Shown: positions 10,269 to 19,238 of the stretch, one piece after another
Layout of the letters: every line of letters begins with the position of its first letter
How positions within the stretch are numbered: position 1 is the stretch's first letter
Source of the DNA: Microcaldota archaeon
Lineage (GTDB): Archaea; Micrarchaeota; Micrarchaeia; Norongarragalinales; Norongarragalinaceae
Direction of reading: 5' to 3'
DNA length: 64,000 bases
Assembly: GCA_016188965.1 (NCBI GenBank)
Contig: JACPGT010000011.1
Span: 37,632 to 101,631 of the forward strand
Program-made: the position numbers and the translations under genes
The notes under the pieces: generated by a model
Databases searched by the model: none
What the model saw: the letters and a program-made list of their open reading frames with translations, nothing else
What the model was told of the DNA's origin: nothing

Positions 10269-11476
10269 ACCATCCAGCCCAATACGGCTTTTCCGACGAG
10301 TTCTTTCTGGCCCGTGCGGGCGCTTTCTTTGGCGTACGCCGTGAGCCGCACGGTCTTGCCGACGAGGTAGTCCCGCTTCAGTTGGGACAGCAGGTTCAAA
10401 TCCGTCGTATTTTTGGCACCCAACAATTCAGTGGCTGCTGCGTCGAACAGCACGGCACGCATGGGGCCCGAAGCATCGGACACTTCCAGCGACACGTAGA
10501 CCAGCGAAAAGAAGTCCTGCGAACCGCAAGCGCACACGTCTTTTTTCTCGGCGCTCTTGGCACCGCAAGATCTGCACTTGTGCTGCCGCTGCGCGTCCAG
10601 CACCTTGTCGATGCGGACTTCAACGGGCGCGTCGGACGCGTCCAAAGCGGCCAACGTCTTGGGGACGGCGGCCTGCATTTCGACTAAGTCGTGGTTGGCA
10701 GGATTCGGCAAAAGACGGCCGGACCACGAAACATTGATTTCGCCGTTTTTCAGCACCGCGCCTTCGATTTTCACTGCCTCGCCGATCTGCAAGGATTGTG
10801 CGACGTGGGCGTTCTCATCCCAGCACGCGGCAGCCAGACGCGTGGCGCCGTCTGACAGCGTGATCTTGGACAAATAGCCGGCCTTATTCTGGCGTCGGAA
10901 TTCCTTCAACGACTGCTTATCCAACACGCGTGCAAACACGTCGGCTTCCTCGCCTTCGCGCAGTTCGGCCAGGCGGCGGGGCACGACGGGGGACAGCGGA
11001 AGGTTCGCACCGGCGGATTCCGTGGCGTCCGCCACCCAAAATTCGGACGACAGCCGCGAATGAAGCTCTAGGGGATTCTGGATTTTGACGAAGACGTCCT
11101 TGAGGCACAACACGTCGTTGCGCTGGATGCCCGAAGCGGCGTCGACGTCGGAGTTCCACAACACCAGGTCCGCCGCAAAGGTGGCGTCGGCGACGCGGAG
11201 CTTGCAGAGCCGGCCGGAGCGCTCCGCGTTCTGGAAGCGTTTGGGTGAAAAGACGGCGAGCACGCGCACCTGGCAGGATAACGAGGATCCGGCTTGCGCC
11301 GACGATAAGGGAAAGAACTCGACGGGCAAGCGAGGAGTAGGGATGCCGTTTTCGTAGGCCAGCACGCGCAAGGCGGCGTCTTCCGTCAGGAGGCCGACGA
11401 ACTGCTCCTGTTTGCGGCGCACCGCGTCGTCCAGATTGTCGGCCGATAATCGCTGCAGGAGGGCATCTTTGAGCAT
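10265..11476 (-). CDS. RPA-like single-stranded DNA-binding protein (OB folds + zinc finger)
   Basis: OB-fold-like segments; CRSCGAK...CACGSQ zinc motif; convergent 4-bp overlap with the preceding gene. Confidence 0.8.
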   Translation of the reverse strand: MLKDALLQRLSADNLDDAVRRKQEQFVGLLTEDAALRVLAYENGIPTPRLPVEFFPLSSAQAGSSLSCQVRVLAVFSPKRFQNAERSGRLCKLRVADATFAADLVLWNSDVDAASGIQRNDVLCLKDVFVKIQNPLELHSRLSSEFWVADATESAGANLPLSPVVPRRLAELREGEEADVFARVLDKQSLKEFRRQNKAGYLSKITLSDGATRLAAACWDENAHVAQSLQIGEAVKIEGAVLKNGEINVSWSGRLLPNPANHDLVEMQAAVPKTLAALDASDAPVEVRIDKVLDAQRQHKCRSCGAKSAEKKDVCACGSQDFFSLVYVSLEVSDASGPMRAVLFDAAATELLGAKNTTDLNLLSQLKRDYLVGKTVRLTAYAKESARTGQKELVGKAVLGWMV

Positions 11477-11638
11477 TTATAAAACCCGGCGGGTCATTAT
11501 GTTCCAAACACGGTCGCGTTGGAATTTGGGAACCGCCGGCCATAAAAACATGCGGCCGAAAAACGCCGCCGGAAAGTCGGTTCCCGCCTAATATGAGGCA
11601 ACGCTGCCGGAAAGCCGACGATTACAAGGTGCATCCCC

Positions 11639-12400
11639 ATGGGTCCGACCGAGAAGTACTACCACGAAAAACTCAAGGACAGCGGCGCGCTGTTCTTCGC
11701 GCTGATTGACCCGGACAAGCTGTCGATGGAAAAAGGAGCCCAAGCGGCCGTCCATGCCGAAGAGGCCGGTGCGGACGTCATCTTGGTCGGCGGCTCCATT
11801 GGCGCGCAAGGCCGGATCCTGGACGACACCGTCAAGATGATGCAGGATAAAATCGATTTACCCATCGTGTTGTACCCAGGCTCTCCCGCGGGCTTGACCG
11901 AATACGCCGATGCCGTGTACTTCATGCAGATGCTCAACTCGCGCGACGTCTACTGGCTAGCCGGTGCCCAAATCCAATCCGCCACGGTCGTGCAGCGCAT
12001 GAAACTCGAACCCATTCCCACGACGTACCTGGTGCTTTCGCCGGGCAAGGCCGTGGGCTGGATGGGCAACGCCAACCTGATTCCGCAGGAGCGCGGCGAC
12101 TTGGCGTACGCCTGCGCCCTGGCGGCTAAATATATGGGCTCGCGCGTGGTCATCACCGATTCGGGCTCCGGCGCGCCCACCATTCCGGAAGCGCCGTTCT
12201 TCGCCGCGGTCAAGAAAGCCTGCGGACCGGAAGTCCTCTATTTCTATGGCGGAGGCGTCAAAACGCCGGAAATGGCCGCTCACGTCATCAAATCCGGCGC
12301 GGACGGCGTGCAGATCGGCAACGCTTTCGAAGAGAGCGACCCGGCCAAGATGAAGAAGATGGTCGACGCCGTCAAAAAGGAAGGCAAGAAGAAGGTCTGA
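11639..12400 (+). CDS. Geranylgeranylglyceryl phosphate synthase
   Basis: ALIDPDK, VGGSIG, VLYPGS, YLVLSPGKAVGWMG motifs. Confidence 0.92.
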   Translation: MGPTEKYYHEKLKDSGALFFALIDPDKLSMEKGAQAAVHAEEAGADVILVGGSIGAQGRILDDTVKMMQDKIDLPIVLYPGSPAGLTEYADAVYFMQMLNSRDVYWLAGAQIQSATVVQRMKLEPIPTTYLVLSPGKAVGWMGNANLIPQERGDLAYACALAAKYMGSRVVITDSGSGAPTIPEAPFFAAVKKACGPEVLYFYGGGVKTPEMAAHVIKSGADGVQIGNAFEESDPAKMKKMVDAVKKEGKKKV

Positions 12401-12402
12401 AA

Positions 12403-12555
12403 ATGAAGAATCGGGATCGACTCATTTTTGGCGCAATAGTTGGGGCAATACTAGGTACCCTCATCGCACCATACAATGCTACCATACCGCTAGCGCAATT
12501 TCTAATTTACTTCGCAATTGTAGGGGCAATAGTTTTTAGGCTAGTGAAGTTTTGA
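12403..12555 (+). CDS. Small membrane peptide (50 aa)
   Basis: MKNRDRLIFGAIVGAILGTLIAPYN...; stop overlaps next ATG (TGATG); AT-rich composition. Confidence 0.45.
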   Translation: MKNRDRLIFGAIVGAILGTLIAPYNATIPLAQFLIYFAIVGAIVFRLVKF

Positions 12556-12887
12556 TGGCACTTCTACCAATTATTTTAGGAATCGCAGTAGTTGTAGCCT
12601 TGCTTTTCATGATTTATTGCCATATGAAAGAAATTGAACTTGATCTGAATCGTGCGGGCTACTTCGGATATGGGATATTAGCACTGCTTAGTGGGGCATC
12701 AATATTGATTGCAGTTTTTCTAAACGCATTTATTCCTCAGGAGCTGCAAAAAATGTTTGAAATTAACTTGTCGGGATTCAATGACTTTTTACTTCCTTTG
12801 TTTATTGGTGGATTGATGAGCACGGTAAATGGAATTAGTACTACAAAAAAAGCATTTTCAAAAGACCTAAAAAAAACCGCAGAATAG
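12555..12887 (+). CDS. Small membrane protein
   Basis: Four hydrophobic segments; ATG at 12555. Confidence 0.55.
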   Translation: MALLPIILGIAVVVALLFMIYCHMKEIELDLNRAGYFGYGILALLSGASILIAVFLNAFIPQELQKMFEINLSGFNDFLLPLFIGGLMSTVNGISTTKKAFSKDLKKTAE

Positions 12888-12945
12888 GTTGTGACTTAAA
12901 GCGTAATTTTTTCGAAAAGGTCACCGGCCAGCACCTCTCTTTTCC

Positions 12946-12977
12946 TTTAAATATATAAAGATATTCGGAGATATCTT
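12946..12977 (+). promoter_or_regulatory. TATA-box-like element plus inverted repeat AAGATAT-TCGGAG-ATATCTT upstream of toxin-antitoxin genes
   Basis: TTTAAATATATAAAG followed by perfect 7-bp inverted repeat (12958-12964 / 12971-12977). Confidence 0.55.
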
Positions 12978-12989
12978 AGTGATGATGTC

Positions 12990-13229
12990 TTGCAGAAAGG
13001 AGAGTACGAAGTCGAATTCAGCGGCCACGCCGTTTTTAGAGCCGAAAGCCGAAACGTGCCAAGTGACGTCATCGAATACGTTATTCAGACTGGAACCTTT
13101 CACCGGTTCGGAAAAGATATGGTAAAAATCAGAAAACCATGGGGTGGCCGAGTCATCACGTGCGTCGGACAAATCAAGGACCAACGAATCCGAATCATCA
13201 CGATCACATGCAGGAAGGCAAACCCATGA
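12990..13229 (+). CDS. Putative DUF4258/RelE-like toxin
   Basis: HAVFRAESRNVPSDVIEYVIQTG...VITCVGQIKDQRIRIITITCRK pattern; ATGA overlap with antitoxin gene; TTG start. Confidence 0.65.
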   Translation: MQKGEYEVEFSGHAVFRAESRNVPSDVIEYVIQTGTFHRFGKDMVKIRKPWGGRVITCVGQIKDQRIRIITITCRKANP

Positions 13230-13531
13230 AAAAGAAAACCTGTTTTGAATGCGGCGGCCATTTGGAGCTATTCCGGAGCACTCGCAAAGGAGTGGCGTAC
13301 CAGGCATATCGGTGCAAGAAATGCGGAGAAGTTACGTTCGATATGCAACAAGCGGAAACCTACTGGAAAGCCGCCGAAGAATCCAAAAAAGTCACCTTTA
13401 GCCAATGGGGTCAAAGCCTTGGGCTTCGGATTCCCAAAGAATTGGTCAAGGCGCTTAAGCTCAAGCCCAAGCAAAGCGCCTGCATCTTTGCCGAGGACGA
13501 CGGTTTGCGAATCGTGCCGATTCCAGGTTGA
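13226..13531 (+). CDS. Putative antitoxin: N-terminal zinc ribbon (YgiT/MqsA-like) + C-terminal SpoVT/AbrB-like domain
   Basis: CFECGGHLE...CKKCGEV; VTFSQWGQSLGLRIPKELVKALKLKPKQSACIFAEDDGLRI. Confidence 0.65.
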   Translation: MKKKTCFECGGHLELFRSTRKGVAYQAYRCKKCGEVTFDMQQAETYWKAAEESKKVTFSQWGQSLGLRIPKELVKALKLKPKQSACIFAEDDGLRIVPIPG

Positions 13532-13588
13532 ACAAAAACGAGCGAACAGCACGCCAACCCTTAAATCGGCGTTTTCCGTCTTTGCTTC

Positions 13589-14794
13589 ATGGCCGAATTC
13601 TTCTCCTCCGCCCTGCTGGCATTAGCGTTGGGCGGATTGATTGGCCTTGAGCGCGAGCGTTCGGGCCATCCTATGATGGGCGTGCGCAGCTTCGCGCTCT
13701 GCGGCCTGATGGGGTTCCTGGCCACGGTCTTGCCAGGATCCGAATGGACCATCCTGGCCGGATTCGCCGGCATCCTCGTGCTGTCCGCGCTGGTGTACCA
13801 CCTTAAGAGCGAACGCAAAAGCGTGGGCCACGGCATCACCACCGTCATCATGCTGCCCTTGACGTTCCTCTTCGGAGTCCTGGTGGGACTCGACTTGCGT
13901 CTGGAAGCGGCGGCCGTGGCTATCGCCGTCACGTTCATCCTGTTGGAGAAAAGCTACCTGCACCACGCCGCCAAAATGGTCACCAAGGAAGAAATGACGG
14001 ACTTGCTCGTCTTTGCCATCATCGCCTTTATCGCGTATCCCTTTATTCCGAAAGTGCCCATCTCGTTTCTGGACACGTCGTTAAGCCTGGAATACGCCTG
14101 GAAAGTCGTCACACTCATCACCGCCATCGCGTTCGGCTCGCACCTACTCGTCAAGTACACCAAGCATCAAGGCGCCGAAGCCGCCGCTTTTTTAGGCGCG
14201 ACCGTCAGTTCGTTGGCCACGCTGCTGATTTTCCTGCCGAAAGTGCGGGACGAACGGCACGTACTGTCCTTGAATCATCTCGTCAGCGTCGGCACCGTTG
14301 CAGGCTCCCTCTTCGTCCTGGCCATCATGTCTTCCGGCCTATTTGAAAAAGCGTTTTTGCCTTTGGGGTTCATGGGCGTCGTCTTTCTTGGCGCATACCT
14401 GACGTTCGGACCGCGCCTGCGCAACGAGGACGCGCCGTTGCAGCAGCGCGTGTTCTCGCTGGGATTCATCGCCAAATTCACGTTGGTCTTCCTGGCCGTT
14501 GGTATGTTGATCAACCTGCCGCACACCCCCCAGACGCTGTGGATTTCCGCATTCTTAGGCGGATTGCTTTCCTCCACGTCCGTCATCGCCAGCCTAGGCT
14601 ATCTTTTTACCGCCGGACAGGTCAGCACGTCCGGCGCCTTGACGGCCGCCGTCTTGAGCGTCATCGGCTCAAGCCTTTCTAAGTCTGCCGTCTCGTTTTC
14701 ACGCCATCCGCGGCATTGGGACCTCTGGAGTCCGGCCGTCCTCAGCCTGGTTTCCGGCGCCATCGTACTGGTCGCACAGTCCCTGCTGGGCTGA
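13589..14794 (+). CDS. MgtC/DUF4010 family membrane protein
   Basis: ALALGGLIGLERERSGHPMMGVRSFALCGLMG motif; multiple TM segments. Confidence 0.8.
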   Translation: MAEFFSSALLALALGGLIGLERERSGHPMMGVRSFALCGLMGFLATVLPGSEWTILAGFAGILVLSALVYHLKSERKSVGHGITTVIMLPLTFLFGVLVGLDLRLEAAAVAIAVTFILLEKSYLHHAAKMVTKEEMTDLLVFAIIAFIAYPFIPKVPISFLDTSLSLEYAWKVVTLITAIAFGSHLLVKYTKHQGAEAAAFLGATVSSLATLLIFLPKVRDERHVLSLNHLVSVGTVAGSLFVLAIMSSGLFEKAFLPLGFMGVVFLGAYLTFGPRLRNEDAPLQQRVFSLGFIAKFTLVFLAVGMLINLPHTPQTLWISAFLGGLLSSTSVIASLGYLFTAGQVSTSGALTAAVLSVIGSSLSKSAVSFSRHPRHWDLWSPAVLSLVSGAIVLVAQSLLG

Positions 14795-14848
14795 AAAACG
14801 GCCACAGGGACAAAAACAGTTTAACTTAGCCGCGTTCACCTTAAACCG

Positions 14849-15853
14849 ATGAAGACCATCGACGCGGGCCACGGCGGCGGACAAGTATTGCGCTCGGCCT
14901 TGAGCCTCGCCGCGTTGACCGGACAAGCCGTCCACATCACCCACATCCGCCAGAACCGGCCCAAACCCGGCCTGCAGCCGCAGCATTCGGCCTGCGTCAA
15001 CGCCGTAGCGGCCATCAGCGGCGGCATTTGCACCGGCAACGACATCGGCTCGCCCACCGTCACGCTGAAGCCCAAAGCCGTGCACGGCGGCGCGTATGAA
15101 TTCAACATCGGCACCGCCGGTTCGTGTTCCTTGCTGCTGCAATGCGTCTTGCCGCCGCTGTTGTTCGCACCCAAGGCCAGCACCGTGCGCATCGTCGGCG
15201 GCACCGACGTGCCATTCGCGCCGCCGGCGTACTTCCTGGACCGCATCTTTCTTGCGGCCATCCGGGCCACGGGGGCCGACGTTGCGCTGCGCATCGAACG
15301 CCACGGATTCTATCCCAAAGGCGGCGGCGTACTGGAGGCTGAAATTCGGCCCGCGCAAAAGCTCAAAGTCCTGGATTGGACCGCCCAGAAAGCCGTGGCA
15401 AAAGCCCACGCCATCATTTTATCCTGCGGATTGCCGGCGCACGTGGCCGAACGCGAAAAAACCGCGTTGATGGAAGCAGGAATCCACGACGTGCAAGTGG
15501 GGACGCCGCCGGCAACGGGTACTGGAAATGTCGTTTTCCTTCAGACCGACTACGCGCAGGCAGCAGCCATGGGTTTTGATGCTTTGGGGAAAATCAGAAA
15601 AAGTGCCGAAGCCGTGGCCCAAGAAGCGCTGGACAAGATGCAGGCCTTCGAAAAGACGGACGACGCGTGCGAGCCGCACCTGCTGGACCAACTGCTGCTG
15701 TACGCCGCAGTGGCGGACGGCCAAAGCCGCATCCGGTTGCACCATTTAAGCGAGCATGCCATCAGCAACCTCCGCGTGCTGCACGAAATGATGGGAACCG
15801 AGCACTCGTTTGACGGAAAAGTGCTGACGGTCCAAGGCAAAGCCCCGTGCTAG
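14849..15853 (+). CDS. rtcA: RNA 3'-terminal phosphate cyclase
   Basis: GHGGGQVLRSALSLAALTGQ and HGFYPKGGG motifs. Confidence 0.9.
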   Translation: MKTIDAGHGGGQVLRSALSLAALTGQAVHITHIRQNRPKPGLQPQHSACVNAVAAISGGICTGNDIGSPTVTLKPKAVHGGAYEFNIGTAGSCSLLLQCVLPPLLFAPKASTVRIVGGTDVPFAPPAYFLDRIFLAAIRATGADVALRIERHGFYPKGGGVLEAEIRPAQKLKVLDWTAQKAVAKAHAIILSCGLPAHVAEREKTALMEAGIHDVQVGTPPATGTGNVVFLQTDYAQAAAMGFDALGKIRKSAEAVAQEALDKMQAFEKTDDACEPHLLDQLLLYAAVADGQSRIRLHHLSEHAISNLRVLHEMMGTEHSFDGKVLTVQGKAPC

Positions 15854-16024
15854 GCGATTGCTGGCACGGCAAACGAAAAAGGGCCCGCAAAAAAGCGGTC
15901 CAGGAGAAAAACAGGTATTTTTGTAAGAAAACGAGGCTTAAAACTGTCAAGAATGGAAAAACCACTCCAAACGTTTTGTTTTAATAATGCCTTGCGTCCT
16001 AAACGCATGAGAGGTGGGGTTTGA

Positions 16025-16411
16025 ATGACGGAACTGACTATAGTGGCCAAGGACCGCGTCGGCCTGCTGGCGGATATTTCCGACGCGCTAGCCAAAGACG
16101 GCATCAACATTGAATTCGTATCCGTCGAAGCCACGTCCAGTACGGCTATCGTCCACCTCAAAGTCGCCAATTCGCCGGCCGCCAAGAAAAGCCTCACGGC
16201 CGCGGGCTTCCGCGTAGTCGACAAGCACAACCTCCTGTTGCGCCTGAAGGACCGGCCAGGAGAACTGGCGAAGGTCAGCCGCAAACTGGCCGACTCCGGC
16301 ATCAACATCAAGAACGTCTACATCCTGGATGCCGCGAAAAACGAGAAGATCATGGCCATGGACACGTCGGACAACGCCAAGGCCCGCACCGTCCTCAAAT
16401 CATACCTGTAA
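16025..16411 (+). CDS. ACT domain protein (two ACT modules)
   Basis: VAKDRVGLLADISDALAKDGINIEFV and LKDRPGELAKVSRKLADSGINIKNV. Confidence 0.75.
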   Translation: MTELTIVAKDRVGLLADISDALAKDGINIEFVSVEATSSTAIVHLKVANSPAAKKSLTAAGFRVVDKHNLLLRLKDRPGELAKVSRKLADSGINIKNVYILDAAKNEKIMAMDTSDNAKARTVLKSYL

Positions 16412-16455
16412 GCTAAACCAGGCAGCCGAAGACATCGGGCGCACACGCATGCCGG

Positions 16456-17304
16456 TCAACCGGCCACCAGCGCCCAGACCAAGTCGCCGAAAGCCAGGCT
16501 GAAAAGAAGGCCGGCCAGCAGGTAGGGCCCGAAGCGGGGTAGATGACGGTAGACGGGCACGGTCTTTCTTTTTTTGGCAGACATGAAGTTCTTCAGTTTT
16601 CCCATGGCGGGAATCGTCAACACGCGTTCCAATCCGAAGCGAGTCACGTCCTTTTTGTCCAGTTTTTCCAAAGCCAAGACGTCTTCATCCAGGAGTTGGC
16701 CCAGCGTCTGTGGCGCGACGACGGCGTAATCCACCACGTCTTGGCGGTAGATTAGATAGAATGCGGCGGGAATCCCAAAAAGCATGATGAACGCCTGGCC
16801 GGACATGCCGAAGGGCAGCAGTAGGGATAACGCCACGACGGCCGCGAAACCGGTCAGAAATAAAGCCGCTTTCTTTCCGGGAAACTTTCCGCGTTGCCGC
16901 AGCAAGTCGGCATACCAAAGTGCCGAGCCGGCGGATGCTAAAAGCGACGCTGCCAGAAAGACGCTTAACACGAAAGGCCAGAACACCGGAGTGCGAACAA
17001 AGGGAGAAACGGGCAGCCATAGCGCCAAGCCGGACAGCAGCAAGACGTCCCCGCCGCCGAATTGGCCGGCGCGGTACGAAAAGTAGCCCACGATGCCGAT
17101 GAGGGCGGCGGCCAGCACTGGCGGCCACATCTGGGAAAAAGGAAGGAAGAACACGTTCCAAAGCAGTCCGGTAGCCAGGAAAGCGTACAGCACGCGTTCG
17201 TCCATGAAACTGGTTTTGTGGTCCTGCCAGGCCAATACGGCCGTGACCAAGACGGCGACAAAGACACGGATCCAGGCGTCAAACGGCAGTGCATCGAACA
17301 ACAT
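16456..17304 (-). CDS. A24-family prepilin/preflagellin peptidase
   Basis: Polytopic membrane protein with DHKTSFMDERVL and GQFGGGDVLLLSGLAL motifs. Confidence 0.8.
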   Translation of the reverse strand: MLFDALPFDAWIRVFVAVLVTAVLAWQDHKTSFMDERVLYAFLATGLLWNVFFLPFSQMWPPVLAAALIGIVGYFSYRAGQFGGGDVLLLSGLALWLPVSPFVRTPVFWPFVLSVFLAASLLASAGSALWYADLLRQRGKFPGKKAALFLTGFAAVVALSLLLPFGMSGQAFIMLFGIPAAFYLIYRQDVVDYAVVAPQTLGQLLDEDVLALEKLDKKDVTRFGLERVLTIPAMGKLKNFMSAKKRKTVPVYRHLPRFGPYLLAGLLFSLAFGDLVWALVAG

Positions 17305-17381
17305 GAAAAACCAACGTCAGGTGCGGGATGAGTAGAGGAAAGAATCCGGACGCTTTAATCCGTTTGCAGGCCGACGGCGCA

Positions 17382-17597
17382 TCATCCGAAGTCGAAATAG
17401 TCGTTGTCCACCGACCAGACGATGAACAGGATGCCCAAGAGGGCAGAGCCGAGGAAGTTGAAGTAGCCGAAGTAGCCTAACGCCAGCATGCCGAGGCCTG
17501 CGACCAGGAAGTGTGGTTTGATGCGGCCGTAACCGGGACGCGGGTCAGTCGGATCGCCGGGCGCGACTTTCGGCGCGGAGTGGTGCGGGTCAGACAT
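17382..17597 (-). CDS. Small membrane protein
   Basis: 71-aa ORF, hydrophobic C-terminal half. Confidence 0.45.
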   Translation of the reverse strand: MSDPHHSAPKVAPGDPTDPRPGYGRIKPHFLVAGLGMLALGYFGYFNFLGSALLGILFIVWSVDNDYFDFG

Positions 17598-17770
17598 GGG
17601 AGGAACGAATCAGACAACGCAGGACGAATTGAAAAAGCAGACGGAAAGCGGAAAACGAGGTCCGTCGGGCACCCCGCGGGAAAAGAAGAAATGGACGCGG
17701 AGAAGAAAAATAATGCCGGTAAAGGGAAAAACGCGGCCGGAGAACGGAGAATCACCGAGTTTGGAAAACC

Positions 17771-19075
17771 TCAGGAACCCAGTTTTCCGCCGAATTGCTT
17801 GCTCAACTTGGATAAGAGGCCCTTGTTGCGCTTGACTTCCTTGAGCATTTTCTGCGTTTTCTCGAACTGCTGCACCAATTCGCGGACGTCCGAATCCTTC
17901 ATGCCGGCACCACGGGCTACGCGGGCCTGGCGGCTGGATTCCTTCATCAGGGCCGGGTTGCGCCGCTCCGCCAGGGTCATGCTGTGCACTGCCGCCTCGA
18001 ACGACTTGAGCTTCTTCTCGCTTTGGCCCACCAGTTCCTCCGGCAAATCGTGCTGGCCCAGCATCTGCATGACGGACTTCAGGGGGCCCATCTTCTTGAA
18101 CGCGTTCAGTTGAGAAAGGAAAGTCTCATAATCCAGTTTGCCTTCGTTCCAGGCTTTTTCCAGCTTCTCTTCTTGAGAAGCCGCCTTAGCCGTTTCCAGC
18201 AATTGATCCAAGTCGGGAAAGCCCAGCAAGGTCGCGGCGAACTTCTTCGGATCGAACGCACGAAAATCGGCCAGTTTCTCACCCGAACCTAAGAAGGCGA
18301 TGCGCGAGCCGGATTCGACGACGGAGCTCAACGCGCCGCCGCCCTTGCCCGAGCCGTCCATCTTGGTGATGATGACGCCGGAGAGGCCGACGGCGTCGTG
18401 GAACTGCTTGGCCTGCCGCCCGGCCACCTGGCCGGCATCGGCCGAGACGACTAGGAAAGAGCCGTCGGGTTGGAATTCGCGCGCCACGGACTTCAGTTCA
18501 ACGGCCAGTTCTTCATCAAAAGCGCTGCGGCCGGCGGAATCCAGGATGACGACGTCGTACTTATCGGAGAGCGCGCGGGCCTCGCGCGTAATGGCCACCG
18601 CGTCGTTCGACTCCAACGTGAAGAACGCCACATGCGCCTGTTCGGAAAGCTGTTTTAATTGGGTGCGGGCCGCCGGACGGTGCACGTCGGCGCCCACCAG
18701 GACGACTCTAAGGCCTTTCGAAGCGTAAAAGCGCGCCAACTTGGCCGCCGTGGTGGTCTTTCCCACGCCGAACAAGCCGAGCAGGAGGATGCGTTGCTTC
18801 TGAAGCGAAGGTTCAAAGCCGTTGCCCATGAACGCTTCAAGTTCCTCGTAGACGACCTTGACGACGTGCTCCCGCAGGCCGACGCCGGGCAGAGGCTTTT
18901 CGCTCAAGGCGCGCTCTTTGATCTTCTTCGTCCAGCCCAGCACGAAGCGGACGTTGACGTCGTTGGAAATCAACACGCGCTGCAGGTCCTTGACCAGTTC
19001 GGTTACAGCCGCTTCGTCCACGTAGCGGCCCGACAGCTTGGCCAAAGCCTGACGCAATCCCTTACCCAGGTCCAT
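17771..19075 (-). CDS. srp54: Signal recognition particle GTPase SRP54
   Basis: GLFGVGKTTTAAKLA, ILDSAGR, ITKMDGSGKGGG, M-domain; ATG at 19075. Confidence 0.93.
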   Translation of the reverse strand: MDLGKGLRQALAKLSGRYVDEAAVTELVKDLQRVLISNDVNVRFVLGWTKKIKERALSEKPLPGVGLREHVVKVVYEELEAFMGNGFEPSLQKQRILLLGLFGVGKTTTAAKLARFYASKGLRVVLVGADVHRPAARTQLKQLSEQAHVAFFTLESNDAVAITREARALSDKYDVVILDSAGRSAFDEELAVELKSVAREFQPDGSFLVVSADAGQVAGRQAKQFHDAVGLSGVIITKMDGSGKGGGALSSVVESGSRIAFLGSGEKLADFRAFDPKKFAATLLGFPDLDQLLETAKAASQEEKLEKAWNEGKLDYETFLSQLNAFKKMGPLKSVMQMLGQHDLPEELVGQSEKKLKSFEAAVHSMTLAERRNPALMKESSRQARVARGAGMKDSDVRELVQQFEKTQKMLKEVKRNKGLLSKLSKQFGGKLGS

Positions 19076-19238
19076 GAGGAACAAATCGTGCCGAAAGGGA
19101 GTTAAAAATGAACGCGTACGGGGGAGGCCGAGGGGCAGCCCGGTGGCGGTCATGCTCCGCGCCGGAATCCAGAAAAAGAAGCCGCAAAGCGCAAGAAGCG
19201 TCGCAAAAGAATAAAGGCGGTTGCGACACTGTCGGCCA

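Noticed and set aside
12921-13307. 128-aa minus-strand ORF over the toxin gene
   Set aside because: Antisense to the better supported toxin-antitoxin pair with promoter and operator
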